43,979 nt of DNA from Verrucomicrobia subdivision 3 bacterium UBA693 (lineage in GTDB: Bacteria > Verrucomicrobiota > Verrucomicrobiia > Limisphaerales > UBA8199). Positions 8,819 to 15,962 of the stretch are shown here, piece by piece. Under the pieces are notes generated by a model. The model saw only the letters and a list, made by a program, of their open reading frames with translations. It searched no databases and was not told the DNA's origin. A program made the position numbers and the translations under genes. Within the stretch, counting starts at the first letter, position 1. Each line of letters starts with the position of its first letter. The stretch lies in assembly GCA_002298785.1 (NCBI GenBank), contig DBMR01000039.1, forward strand, positions 1 to 43,979, given 5' to 3'.

Positions 8819-8912
8819 GCGGGCAGGGGATGTCCCCGGTGAATCCCCTGGGTCATCTTTGGGGTGAGCCCGAGTGAAATCGCGGGATGCCCTATGGCAT
8901 AATCAACCCGCG

Positions 8913-9341
8913 ATGGAAGCAAAGCGGATTTTGGGCAAGCGCATTCTCCTGGTGGAAGCGGACACTGCGGCCAGGAGGATACTCAAGCTGCTGCTCGGGT
9001 TGGACCAGCACACGGTCACCGAAGCGGCGAATGGCAAGCAAGCTTGTCTGCAGTATGCGCCCGGGGATTTCGACCTGGTCCTGACCGATTTCGAGATGCC
9101 GGAGATGAAAGGCGACGAGCTGGCCCGGACGATCAAATGCTTCGTGCCCGCACAGCCCATCATTATGATTACCGGCGCGCTGGGGACGCTCGCGAGCAAG
9201 GACAATCCGGTGAACGCGGTGTTGATCAAGCCGGTCACTTTGGATGAGATGCGAGCCTGCATCGCCGAGGTGCTATCGCAGGAGGCACCGCAGCCGTCGC
9301 GGTCCTGTTCCAGCGCGAACCTGGGCCTGGGTTGGGGCTGA
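8913..9341 (+). CDS. Stand-alone response-regulator receiver protein
   Basis: A 142-residue CheY-like receiver with no output domain. Asp59 in LTDFEMPEMKG is the phosphate acceptor, the LLVEAD start supplies one of the acidic pair, and IKPV holds the conserved lysine. Loop residues are normal for the family (MITGALG). The 30-residue tail is short, with a Cys and Ser run and no known domain. The chosen ATG at 8913 gives the standard receiver N-terminus; in-frame codons upstream to 8874 would add an unconserved extension. It has no neighbouring kinase, so it must take its phosphate from a kinase elsewhere, or act as a sink or adaptor. The small membrane peptide at 9425 follows on the same strand. 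Confidence 0.88.
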   Translation: MEAKRILGKRILLVEADTAARRILKLLLGLDQHTVTEAANGKQACLQYAPGDFDLVLTDFEMPEMKGDELARTIKCFVPAQPIIMITGALGTLASKDNPVNAVLIKPVTLDEMRACIAEVLSQEAPQPSRSCSSANLGLGWG

Positions 9342-9424
9342 GCGGGATCATTGCAGCCATCGCTTTCCTCAATGGAAGGATGAATTCTTTCGATTAACAC
9401 CCCACGCTAACGGAGGTTTAGAGT

Positions 9425-9631
9425 GTGGCCATGAAGACCACATACTCCGCTCGCTGGACCGTTGGAATTCAGATGATCAGCTTCCTGTTGGCCGTGGTGG
9501 CCGTCGCCGTCATTGGGCTTGAAGTGGGACACTCGCTGGTATCGAACCTGGGCTGCACCACCACCAGCCTGGCCGTTGGCCCCCAGGCCCCGAACGTCGG
9601 CCTGCCGGAATTCATCGCCGCCATCCGCTAA
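9425..9631 (+). CDS. 68-residue single-pass membrane peptide
   Basis: A short gene encoding MAMKTTYSARWTVGIQMISF followed by a hydrophobic helix (LLAVVAVAVIGLEVG) and a 35-residue tail with one Cys. The GTG start at 9425 is chosen because GGAGG (9412-9416) lies 8 bases upstream; the ATG two codons later would be 14 bases away. A strong ribosome site ahead of such a short frame is the main argument that it is real. It follows the receiver protein by 83 bases and precedes RNase D. I do not recognise a family. It would be an inner-membrane peptide with the tail outside if positive-inside holds (Lys and Arg are in the first 12 residues). Confidence 0.55.
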   Translation: MAMKTTYSARWTVGIQMISFLLAVVAVAVIGLEVGHSLVSNLGCTTTSLAVGPQAPNVGLPEFIAAIR

Positions 9632-9712
9632 GTCGCCGCCGTTGATTCGACCGTGGTAGTTGGCGGTTGATGTCGTTTAACTTCTGCATGGCATCGCGGC
9701 GAGCCAGACGTA

Positions 9713-9718
9713 TATAAT
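9713..9718 (+). promoter_or_regulatory. TATAAT -10 element before the RNase D gene
   Basis: A perfect TATAAT ends 6 bases before the GTG start at 9725, where transcription would be expected to begin. No ribosome site lies between, so a leaderless or nearly leaderless message is likely. The -35 position (around 9690-9695, GGCATC) is weak. Confidence 0.5.
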
Positions 9719-9724
9719 TGCCGC

Positions 9725-10789
9725 GTGATCGTTACGAAAGCCGATTTGGCTGGTTACCTTGAGACGCTGCGGTCCGCTACCTGGGTGGCGGTGGATACCG
9801 AAGCGGACAGCCTGCATGCCTATCCCGAAAAGGTGTGCCTGATTCAAATCAGCACCACTGCCGGCGATCGGCTGATTGATCCCCTCGCGGACTTATCGAT
9901 TGATCCCCTCCTGGACGCGCTCGCCGGGCATGAGCTTATTATGCATGGGGCGGACTACGATTTACGCCTCCTGCTGAAGCATCATGCGTTTGTTCCCCGC
10001 GCGATCTTCGACACCATGCTGGCGGCGCGGTTGTTGGGCCACACGCAATTTGGTTTAAGCCACCTGGTTGAGGCTTTCCTGCATGTAAAACTGGAAAAGG
10101 GTCCGCAAAAGGCAAACTGGGCCTTGCGTCCGCTCACACCCCGCATGGAGCACTACGCCCGCAATGACACCCGGCATCTCAAACCGCTGGCGGATCGGTT
10201 GAAAGCGGAATTGGCGCAGCAAGGGCGACTCACTTGGCACCAGGAATGTTGCGAACGGCTCATCGCTGAGTGTGCGAAACCGCGTGAGATTAATCCGGAT
10301 GAGATTTGGCGCATCAAAGGCAGCCATTTGTTGAGTCGGTCGGGATTGGCGGTATTGCGTGAACTCTGGCATTGGCGGGAGTCGGAGGCCCTGGCAGCAA
10401 ATCGTCCGCCCTTCTTCATTCTCAGTCACGAAGCGATGGCTGCCATCGCGCTGGCTGCGGGAGAACATCGTCCCTTCGAAAGCACTTTGCCGCGTCAGCT
10501 TTCCGAGCGGCGCCGCGCCGGGGTGCATCAGGCCGTCGCCCAGGGGTTGGCGGTGCCGGCGGAGCACCAACCGCGGCCGCTCAAGCGGAGCAGTCGGCGC
10601 CCGCTGGAGGCTGAACGTCGCCGCTTTGCCGAACTGGAGAAACGACGGAATGCCCGCGCCACGGAGCTAAAGCTCGACCCAACACTCATCGCCAGCCGCG
10701 CTACCCTCTCCGATCTGGCGTTTGATTGGGAGAAGTTCGCTCCTGACCTGATGCGCTGGCAGCGAGCGCTCCTCGAACCAGTCGCCTGA
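9725..10789 (+). CDS. rnd: Ribonuclease D (DEDDy 3'-5' exonuclease with HRDC domain)
   Basis: A 354-residue 3'-5' exoribonuclease that trims tRNA and other small RNA precursors in the cytoplasm. The DEDD residues are visible: Asp24 and Glu26 in VDTEAD (Exo I), Asp79 in HGADYDL (Exo II), and YARNDTRHL with the Tyr-x3-Asp of the DEDDy subclass (Exo III). The HRDC domain covers about residues 205-290. Length is close to the E. coli enzyme. The start is GTG, with a -10 box so near that the message may be leaderless. It converges on the rRNA methyltransferase gene over 44 bases with a hairpin between them. Confidence 0.93.
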   Translation: MIVTKADLAGYLETLRSATWVAVDTEADSLHAYPEKVCLIQISTTAGDRLIDPLADLSIDPLLDALAGHELIMHGADYDLRLLLKHHAFVPRAIFDTMLAARLLGHTQFGLSHLVEAFLHVKLEKGPQKANWALRPLTPRMEHYARNDTRHLKPLADRLKAELAQQGRLTWHQECCERLIAECAKPREINPDEIWRIKGSHLLSRSGLAVLRELWHWRESEALAANRPPFFILSHEAMAAIALAAGEHRPFESTLPRQLSERRRAGVHQAVAQGLAVPAEHQPRPLKRSSRRPLEAERRRFAELEKRRNARATELKLDPTLIASRATLSDLAFDWEKFAPDLMRWQRALLEPVA

Positions 10790-10810
10790 CGCGGTCGTGG
10801 TTTTGAGCAA

Positions 10811-10832
10811 CCGGCGACGTGGCTTCCGCCGG
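10811..10832. terminator. Hairpin between converging rnd and methyltransferase genes
   Basis: CCGGCG (10811-10816) pairs with CGCCGG (10827-10832) across a 10-base loop in the 44-base convergent gap. No T-run follows on either strand, so it would be a GC-only terminator at best. Confidence 0.4.
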
Positions 10833-10833
10833 C

Positions 10834-12042
10834 TCACCGTGCCAGCTCAAACGCGAATCCCTTCAAGTATTCGGTCTCCGGGATAGTAGGAATAATCGGG
10901 TGATCCGGCGACTGGTGATACGTGTCCACCTGGCGGAGCACTTTATGGGCGTCGTAGGCAGCGGCGAGGATGGCTTCGAGGAACAGCCCGGCATCAACAT
11001 GGTGCGAGCAGCAAAACGTAGCCAGGGTGCCACCGGGTTTGAGCAGTTTGAGCGCCCGCAGGTGAATTTCCTTGTAGCCGCGCAGGGCGTCTGGCACGGA
11101 GGCGCGGTTGCGGGTAAACGAGGGTGGATCAAGAATGATCAGGTCCCAGCGCGGGACCACCTTCTCATGCGGTTGGGTCGTGGTCTGCGCTTTGAGCCAG
11201 TCGAACACATTCACCGTTTCAAAAGAGCAACGCTCGGATAACCCGTTGGCCGCCGCATTTTTCTGCGCGCGGGCCACGGCCTCTTCGCTCTGGTCCAGCA
11301 TGTGAACCTGTGCGGCGCCCGCCCGTGCCGCATGCAGTCCAAAGCCGCCCAGAAAACTGAAACAATCCAGCACATTTTTGCCCGCCGCGCCAGCCGCCAC
11401 TGCCTGGTAATTCGCTTGTTGATCCAGGTAGAGTCCTGTCTTGTGGCCGGAAACCAGGTCCACTCCGAATTTCAAGCCGTTCAGTTGGATCTCGACCGGC
11501 CCCTCCTGCGTGCCGTACAAGGCGCCGTTGGCTTCGCCCAGTCCTTCAAATTTTCGTGAGCCAATGTCGTTTCGTTCCAGGATAGCGCGCGGTTCGAGCA
11601 ACTCCTTCAGCACCTCCGCGATCAGCGGTTTGCGGGTGTCCATGCCCAGAGAAGAGGTCTGCAGCACGAGCACGTCCTCGTATTTGTCGACGACCAATCC
11701 ACTGAGAAAGTCGCTCTCGGCGTTGACGACCCGGAAGGAAGTCGCGCCCGGGAGATGCTTTTGCCGCACCGCCAGGGCCTCGCGAATTCGGGTTTGGAAA
11801 AAGGCCCGGTCGATTTCGACGCGCTCCGGCGAGAGCAAGCGCACCACGATCTTGGATTTGGAATTATAGAAACCGATGCCCAGAAAACGCTGGCGATGAT
11901 CCTTCACCTGCACCACCTCGCCGTCGGTGGCAGGTTGGGTAAGGCGCTGCACGGCCCCCTGATATACCCAGGGATGGCCCGCCAGCAAGCGGTCCGCTTC
12001 GCCCGGTCTTACGATTACAGTCGGTATCGGCTTCATGTTCAT
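10834..12042 (-). CDS. rlmI: Class I SAM-dependent rRNA methyltransferase, RlmI family (m5C of 23S rRNA)
   Basis: A 402-residue enzyme matching RlmI in length (E. coli 396) and layout. The N-terminal PUA domain starts at VIVRPGEADRLLAGHPWVYQ. A central region ends in the SAM-binding Rossmann fold: VLDCFSFLGGFGLHAARAGA is motif I, and LDPPSF is motif IV. In E. coli it methylates C1962 of 23S rRNA; the same role is inferred here. I start at the ATG at 12042, which gives the family N-terminus; another ATG two codons on is equally possible. The frame stays open for 117 codons upstream, but that part is low-complexity and unconserved. The gene ends 44 bases from rnd. Confidence 0.9.
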   Translation of the reverse strand: MNMKPIPTVIVRPGEADRLLAGHPWVYQGAVQRLTQPATDGEVVQVKDHRQRFLGIGFYNSKSKIVVRLLSPERVEIDRAFFQTRIREALAVRQKHLPGATSFRVVNAESDFLSGLVVDKYEDVLVLQTSSLGMDTRKPLIAEVLKELLEPRAILERNDIGSRKFEGLGEANGALYGTQEGPVEIQLNGLKFGVDLVSGHKTGLYLDQQANYQAVAAGAAGKNVLDCFSFLGGFGLHAARAGAAQVHMLDQSEEAVARAQKNAAANGLSERCSFETVNVFDWLKAQTTTQPHEKVVPRWDLIILDPPSFTRNRASVPDALRGYKEIHLRALKLLKPGGTLATFCCSHHVDAGLFLEAILAAAYDAHKVLRQVDTYHQSPDHPIIPTIPETEYLKGFAFELAR

Positions 12043-12300
12043 TAGCAAAAGGTAACTTCGGCCACTTTGTACCCGACGGCCCAAGCCGAGGCGCCGGATC
12101 ATGGACTGCGGCCTGCAGGTTTTGCAGCGGCCATCGGTCCTCGGTCGGTTCGGTGTCTGTCGCCGGGTATAACTGGCGTTTATCAGGATACACGCCTGAG
12201 ACTGATCGGAAAGCCGCAATTCACTTGGCTCGAATTGGCGAGATTCACAACCACGCGGTTCACGGTGCCCGGGGCAGGGTGGTATCGTGGTTGCCGGACC

Positions 12301-12316
12301 ATCCCTTAAAAGGGAT
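12301..12316. repeat. Perfect short hairpin
   Basis: ATCCCTT-AA-AAGGGAT: 7-bp arms around two bases. Without a T-run it is a possible operator rather than a terminator. Confidence 0.4.
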
Positions 12317-12329
12317 TGCGGGTTGTGTT

Positions 12330-12436
12330 GGCACCAATTAACGAATGAGAATCGCGAGCAGGACGTTGCGCTCGGGCGAGTCGGCAGGTCCATGGGATAA
12401 ACTTGATCCTATGGCGGATTTTCTCATGCTGGTGCC
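12330..12436. promoter_or_regulatory. Split inverted repeat ending at the sulfatase start codon
   Basis: GGCACCA and ATGAGAA (12330-12336 and 12345-12351) are matched in reverse by TTCTCAT and TGGTGCC (12421-12427 and 12430-12436). This gives 14 pairs with spacers of 8 and 2 bases. The right arm touches the ATG at 12437, so folding would hide the ribosome-binding region. It could equally be an operator pair with looping. Confidence 0.4.
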
Positions 12437-13927
12437 ATGCTTATCCCGCTGCGGCCTCGTTTAATTTGGTGGGTGGTGGCGTTTGTGGCCGTGCTGCCGC
12501 AACTGTCCGTAACCGGAAAGACAGCGCAGCCCAATGTGGTGTTAATCCTGGCCGATGACCTCGGTTGGGGTGAACTCGGATGTTATGGGCAAACCAGGAT
12601 CCGCACGCCAAATATTGATCGACTGGCCTCTGAAGGGATGAGGTTTACCCAACATTACTCCGGGGCTCCAGTTTGCGCGCCCGCTCGCAATGTGCTCCTG
12701 ACCGGGTTGCATCTCGGCCACGCGGAGATTCGCGGCAACAAGCAGGCAGGTCCAGGCGAAGGTCAATGGCCGATTTCGTCAAATGCGCTCACTATTGCCA
12801 AGGTGTTCAAACAGGCCGGCTACCGGACTGGAGCCGTAGGTAAGTGGGGCCTCGGTCCGGTAGACAGCAGCGGTGATCCAAACCGGCAGGGCTTTGACCT
12901 CTTTTTTGGATACAACTGTCAGGCGGTGGCGCATTCCTATTTCCCGGCATATCTTTGGCGCAATCGAGAAAAGGTCGTCATCAATTCGAACCCGATTCCA
13001 GGCCATGTCAGCAAATCCGAAGGCGAGGTTCGTTTGGAGGATTACCAGGGCCAGACCTACGCTCCGGACCTGATCGAGGCCGAGGCGGTCAACTTCATTG
13101 AGCAAAGCGCCGGCAAGCCGTTCTTTCTCTATTGCGCATTCACCGAGCCCCACGTTGCCCTTCAACCTCCCCGGCGCCTGGTGGATTCCTATCCTGCGGA
13201 GTGGGACGATCAACCTTATCGCGGACAGTGCGGTTACCTTCCACATCCGCGCCCACGTGCGGCGTACGCGGCTTTGATCACCAGCCTGGATGAACACGTC
13301 GGCAAATTGATGGCGGCCCTGGAGAAGATTGGAGCAAAGAACAACACAGTTGTCATTTTTACCAGTGACAACGGGACAACGCACCGGGCGAGTGATTTGG
13401 TGTTCGGCATTGGGGGCGTGGATGCAAAGTTCTTCAACAGCACCGCTGGTTTGCGCGGCTACAAAGGCAGCGTGTATGAGGGCGGTTTGAGGGTTCCTTT
13501 GATCGTGCGTTGGCCGGGCAAAGTGAAGGCCGGTGCGACCTGTGATTTCCCAAGTTATTTCCCTGACCATTTTGCGACGCTTTGCGAAATCCTGAAGGTC
13601 CATCCGCCGGGAACTCGCGACGGGATTAGCCTGCTCCCAGTCTTGACCGGCAAGAACGCCACGAAACGCAACCCGATGGTCTGGGTCTATCCGGAGTACG
13701 GAGGGCAGGTTTGCGTCCGTATGGGCGACTACAAAGTCATTCGCGGCAAATTAAGCACCAAGGCCCCAGACGATTGGGAAGTCTATGATCTGAAGCAAGA
13801 TCGGGAGGAAAAGAACGACCTGGCGAAAAAACGTCCGGTATTGATCAAACAAGCGGTGGAAATTCTCAAGGCGCAGATGAACGAAAACCGGGTGTTCCCT
13901 TTGAAAGTGCCCGCGGTGAATTCCTGA
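12437..13927 (+). CDS. Sulfatase (formylglycine-dependent, arylsulfatase type)
   Basis: A 496-residue exported sulfatase hydrolysing sulfate esters, probably of polysaccharides. An N-terminal hydrophobic segment (LIWWVVAFVAVLPQLSV) is the export signal. VVLILADDLGWGELGCYG carries the metal-binding Asp pair. Cys80 in CAPARNVLLTG is the Cys-x-Pro-x-Arg residue to be converted to formylglycine. IFTSDNGTT supplies the second metal-binding Asp-Asn, and KGSVYEGGLRVPLIVRWPG is the usual active-site Lys/His-loop region. Length is normal. It needs a maturation enzyme, and no convincing one is in this window: the SUMF1-like folds nearby keep only one of the two active-site cysteines. It converges on the thioredoxin-like gene. 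Confidence 0.93.
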   Translation: MLIPLRPRLIWWVVAFVAVLPQLSVTGKTAQPNVVLILADDLGWGELGCYGQTRIRTPNIDRLASEGMRFTQHYSGAPVCAPARNVLLTGLHLGHAEIRGNKQAGPGEGQWPISSNALTIAKVFKQAGYRTGAVGKWGLGPVDSSGDPNRQGFDLFFGYNCQAVAHSYFPAYLWRNREKVVINSNPIPGHVSKSEGEVRLEDYQGQTYAPDLIEAEAVNFIEQSAGKPFFLYCAFTEPHVALQPPRRLVDSYPAEWDDQPYRGQCGYLPHPRPRAAYAALITSLDEHVGKLMAALEKIGAKNNTVVIFTSDNGTTHRASDLVFGIGGVDAKFFNSTAGLRGYKGSVYEGGLRVPLIVRWPGKVKAGATCDFPSYFPDHFATLCEILKVHPPGTRDGISLLPVLTGKNATKRNPMVWVYPEYGGQVCVRMGDYKVIRGKLSTKAPDDWEVYDLKQDREEKNDLAKKRPVLIKQAVEILKAQMNENRVFPLKVPAVNS

Positions 13928-14001
13928 AGGCATCCAGCCAAACTCCCCCCCCTTCCAACTGCTGCTGCTGCAGGAATGCCGCCCGACCGATAAAACCCAG
14001 C

Positions 14002-14015
14002 CTGCTGATCAGCAG
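14002..14015. repeat. 14-bp perfect palindrome in the convergent gap
   Basis: CTGCTGATCAGCAG is its own reverse complement. It lies in the 209-bp gap (13928-14136) between the sulfatase and thioredoxin-like genes, which converge there. The gap holds no gene. A bidirectional termination role is possible but has no T-run to support it. Confidence 0.4.
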
Positions 14016-14136
14016 TCGCTGTCGACCGGCAGTGGGACGCGCCCCGTAGCAATACACCAGAGTTGGCCAAGGCGGGCCTGGAAGTAACCTTGTTGGATAA
14101 GTAAAACGAGCTCCCCGGAGCCAATCGCTTTGCGGA

Positions 14137-14592
14137 CTACTGCAGGCTGGCTCGCACCCGGGCGGCATCGAGTTGACTGGAGCTTCGCCATTGCTCCCTG
14201 CCGACCTCGTCGAAGAGAATGAATGTCGGGGTCACTTCAATCCCGTAATGGCTTGCCAGGTTGCGTCCTTCGGCGCTTTGGATGTTCACCCGCCGCACCA
14301 CCAACTTACCCCGCAATTTCAGCTCCAATCGATCCACCGCCGGTTTCATCGCAACACAACCGAGGCAGTAAGGCGATTGAAGCTCAAGCAGCATCGACTG
14401 TCCCGGAAGTGGTGTTCCGGCCGGGCTTGCCACCGGCCGAAAGACCAGCCACAACGTTGCGAGGGCCACGATAGACCCGCTCAGGATGAGCCAATGGAGT
14501 ATCGTCCCGCCTCGCCGCAATACAAGCGAAAGCCCGCCAGCCAGCAACAGTGCCGCTACGATCGGCGCGGAGTAATGGTTGAACAAGTGCAT
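14137..14592 (-). CDS. Membrane-anchored thioredoxin-like protein with CLGC active site
   Basis: A 151-residue protein with two hydrophobic segments (about residues 9-26 and 32-51) and then a thioredoxin-fold domain. Cys76-Leu-Gly-Cys79 in SPYCLGC is the redox pair, and VTPTFILFD carries the cis-proline opposite it. The region RVNIQSAEGRNLASHYGIE is the usual thioredoxin middle. The ATG at 14592 is preferred because it follows the DUF2892 stop by only 4 bases; an upstream in-frame start at 14670 would overlap that gene. It is the last gene of the leftward set headed by the B12-binding MerR regulator, so a membrane redox role under the same control is likely. The substrate is unknown. Confidence 0.82.
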   Translation of the reverse strand: MHLFNHYSAPIVAALLLAGGLSLVLRRGGTILHWLILSGSIVALATLWLVFRPVASPAGTPLPGQSMLLELQSPYCLGCVAMKPAVDRLELKLRGKLVVRRVNIQSAEGRNLASHYGIEVTPTFILFDEVGREQWRSSSQLDAARVRASLQ

Positions 14593-14596
14593 CAGT

Positions 14597-14794
14597 TCAG
14601 ATTCGAGTCTTGAGGCCGCAGGCGCACAGCAAACACCAACCACGCAGAGCCTCGAACCAGACAAAGGCACCGGAAGCCGTCAACGCCACGCCCAACCATA
14701 TCGAAACGAAAAAGCCAATGCCCGCCCCGAGGAGCAGGGCTGCAGCGCCCAAGCCGCGTACGAGTCGGCCGGTATTGCTGATGTTGCGGGCCAA
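14597..14794 (-). CDS. DUF2892 (YgaP-type) small membrane protein
   Basis: A 65-residue protein matching the DUF2892 layout: a polar start (ARNISNTGRLVRGLGAAALL), two hydrophobic stretches, and the signature cysteine-rich end WCLLCACGLKTRI, which parallels the WCPLYSLLGI end of the YgaP membrane domain. In YgaP this segment is attached to a rhodanese, and stand-alone versions often sit beside sulfur or thiol-redox genes. The start is TTG, 8 bases after the regulator stop. The stop lies 4 bases before the thioredoxin-like gene. The tight packing puts all three genes on one transcript. Confidence 0.75.
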   Translation of the reverse strand: MARNISNTGRLVRGLGAAALLLGAGIGFFVSIWLGVALTASGAFVWFEALRGWCLLCACGLKTRI

Positions 14795-14802
14795 GAACGA
14801 TT

Positions 14803-15747
14803 TTATTGTCTGGCCTTGCTCTTGGGCTTGCGCAGAAGGTCCAAGGTCGAGCCCAGTTGCGCAAGGTTTCCGATCGGGAGCGCTCCGAGCTTTTCCAGAG
14901 CTTCCCGGTAGGCCGCCATCGCACGTCCGCCCACGAGCAATTTAACTTCTCCCGGCAGGGACGCACGCAACAGCGTTAATTCCCCTTCCAACCGAGGGTC
15001 GTCTTCCGGGTAAACCAGGCTTAAGGCAACCGCTCGTGCCCGTGTTTGCCGCGCGGCGCCAGCTATTTCAGCTGCCGGCAGGCTGGTCCCCAGGTAGGTG
15101 ACCTGCCAGCCTAGGTTCGCCGCGATTGCCCCGACCAGCAGCGCGCCGAGTTCATGGACCTGACCCGCTGGTGTGGCCACTATCAGGACGGGCGCATCGT
15201 CCACTGCGCCGAACGGCTTGGCGAGGTTGCCCAGGAAAACCCGGATCGTCGCGGTGGCGAAATGTTCGTGAGCGGAAGTGAGAGTGCCTTCGCGCCACAA
15301 CTCACCGAGGGTTTGAGTCAGTGGCGCGACCACGCGCTGCAACAGGCCAAGGGCGCCCAGCGCGGTGGCCGCACGTTTGAGCGCGTCGTCCAGAGCGTGC
15401 CCATCGAGCGATTTGATGGCTGCCACGCACTCGTCGAGGAACGAACTGGGGGCTGGTGTTTCACCTACAGCGTGAGTTGCGCGACCCTGAAGGTTGAGAG
15501 ATGCAGCCACGAGCTTTTGCAGCTGTGCCATGGGCAATTGTGCGACTTGGCCAATGCTGTGGCCCGCATGGGTTACCTCTCGCAGCAGGTTGAGCCGTTC
15601 GATATCGCGCTGGGAATAGAGGCGACGCCTGGTGGCGGTCCGCTGCGGTTCGACGGCGCGGTAGCGCTGCTCCCAAATCCGAATGACGTGGGCGCTCAAC
15701 CCAGTGAGTCGGGCAACCAACTGAATGGGATATTGGGCTTCGTTCAT
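14803..15747 (-). CDS. MerR-family regulator with cobalamin-binding domain (CarH/LitR type)
   Basis: A 314-residue predicted light-sensing repressor. Residues 5-72 are a MerR winged helix (PIQLVARLTGLSAHVIRIWE, then RRLYSQRDIERL). Residues about 100-180 form the helical-bundle cap with the diagnostic Trp-x9-Glu-His motif at Trp151, Glu161 and His162. Residues 185-310 form the Rossmann-like B12 domain, with His198 in GQVHELG as the probable lower axial ligand to cobalt. In known CarH/LitR proteins, adenosylcobalamin makes a DNA-binding tetramer in the dark, and light breaks it apart. Position 152 is Arg; I recall the matching residue in Thermus CarH as His132, so the light-state ligand may differ. 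It heads a leftward three-gene set and faces the photolyase series across a region with two tandem-repeat operator candidates. Confidence 0.9.
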   Translation of the reverse strand: MNEAQYPIQLVARLTGLSAHVIRIWEQRYRAVEPQRTATRRRLYSQRDIERLNLLREVTHAGHSIGQVAQLPMAQLQKLVAASLNLQGRATHAVGETPAPSSFLDECVAAIKSLDGHALDDALKRAATALGALGLLQRVVAPLTQTLGELWREGTLTSAHEHFATATIRVFLGNLAKPFGAVDDAPVLIVATPAGQVHELGALLVGAIAANLGWQVTYLGTSLPAAEIAGAARQTRARAVALSLVYPEDDPRLEGELTLLRASLPGEVKLLVGGRAMAAYREALEKLGALPIGNLAQLGSTLDLLRKPKSKARQ

Positions 15748-15751
15748 AATT

Positions 15752-15773
15752 TATACAAAAATTAGACAAACAC
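15752..15773 (+). promoter_or_regulatory. Operator candidate A: two hexamers 11 bp apart, over the regulator promoter
   Basis: TATACA at 15752-15757 and TAGACA at 15763-15768, the 11-bp tandem spacing known for CarH DNA sites. It begins 5 bases upstream of the regulator start codon and covers a possible regulator -10 (TCTAAT on the minus strand, 15761-15766, with TTGCTT 18 bases upstream of it). Binding here would give autorepression. Confidence 0.6.
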
Positions 15774-15800
15774 AGGAAGCGGGCAAGCAAAAACTTCTGG

Positions 15801-15842
15801 AATCGGCTTAAATACGGCGATAATTCGGCATAATTGCCGATT
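15801..15842. promoter_or_regulatory. Inverted repeat between the two operator candidates
   Basis: AATCGGC (15801-15807) is matched in reverse by GCCGATT (15836-15842). Inside are the near-repeats CGGCGATAATT and CGGCATAATT, and a small inner hairpin CGGCA/TGCCG. This A/T-rich central part could bind a second regulator or help bring the two operators together. Confidence 0.45.
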
Positions 15843-15853
15843 TAGAGAAAATC

Positions 15854-15875
15854 TATACAAATATTTGACAAGTGG
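15854..15875 (+). promoter_or_regulatory. Operator candidate B: two hexamers 11 bp apart, including a -35 TTGACA
   Basis: TATACA at 15854-15859 and TTGACA at 15865-15870, again 11 bp apart and in the same orientation as candidate A. Sixteen of the first 18 positions are identical to A. TTGACA is a consensus -35 for rightward transcription toward the fasciclin gene, so a bound tetramer would block the polymerase, as described for CarH. The matching -10 (about 15888-15894) is poor. Confidence 0.62.
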
Positions 15876-15962
15876 TAAGACTTGGACAACTGTTACACAC
15901 GCTAATCGGTAGACGGTTGGCGGTTGAAGATTGAAATCAAAACGTAAAACAACAAACGACAA

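Larger units (their letters stand above)
12043..12436. other. 394-bp divergent region between methyltransferase and sulfatase
   Basis: No gene is supported. It holds promoters for both neighbours, a hairpin at 12301-12316 and a split inverted repeat at 12330-12436 that ends exactly at the sulfatase start codon. Confidence 0.6.

Noticed and set aside
12043..12393. Upstream extension of the RlmI-like gene
   Set aside because: The 117 extra codons are unconserved, and the PUA domain starts normally at 12042.
15752..15900. Classic MerR operator (long-spacer promoter with central palindrome)
   Set aside because: The hexamers are direct repeats at 11 bp, which fits the CarH/LitR mode rather than metal-type MerR activation.
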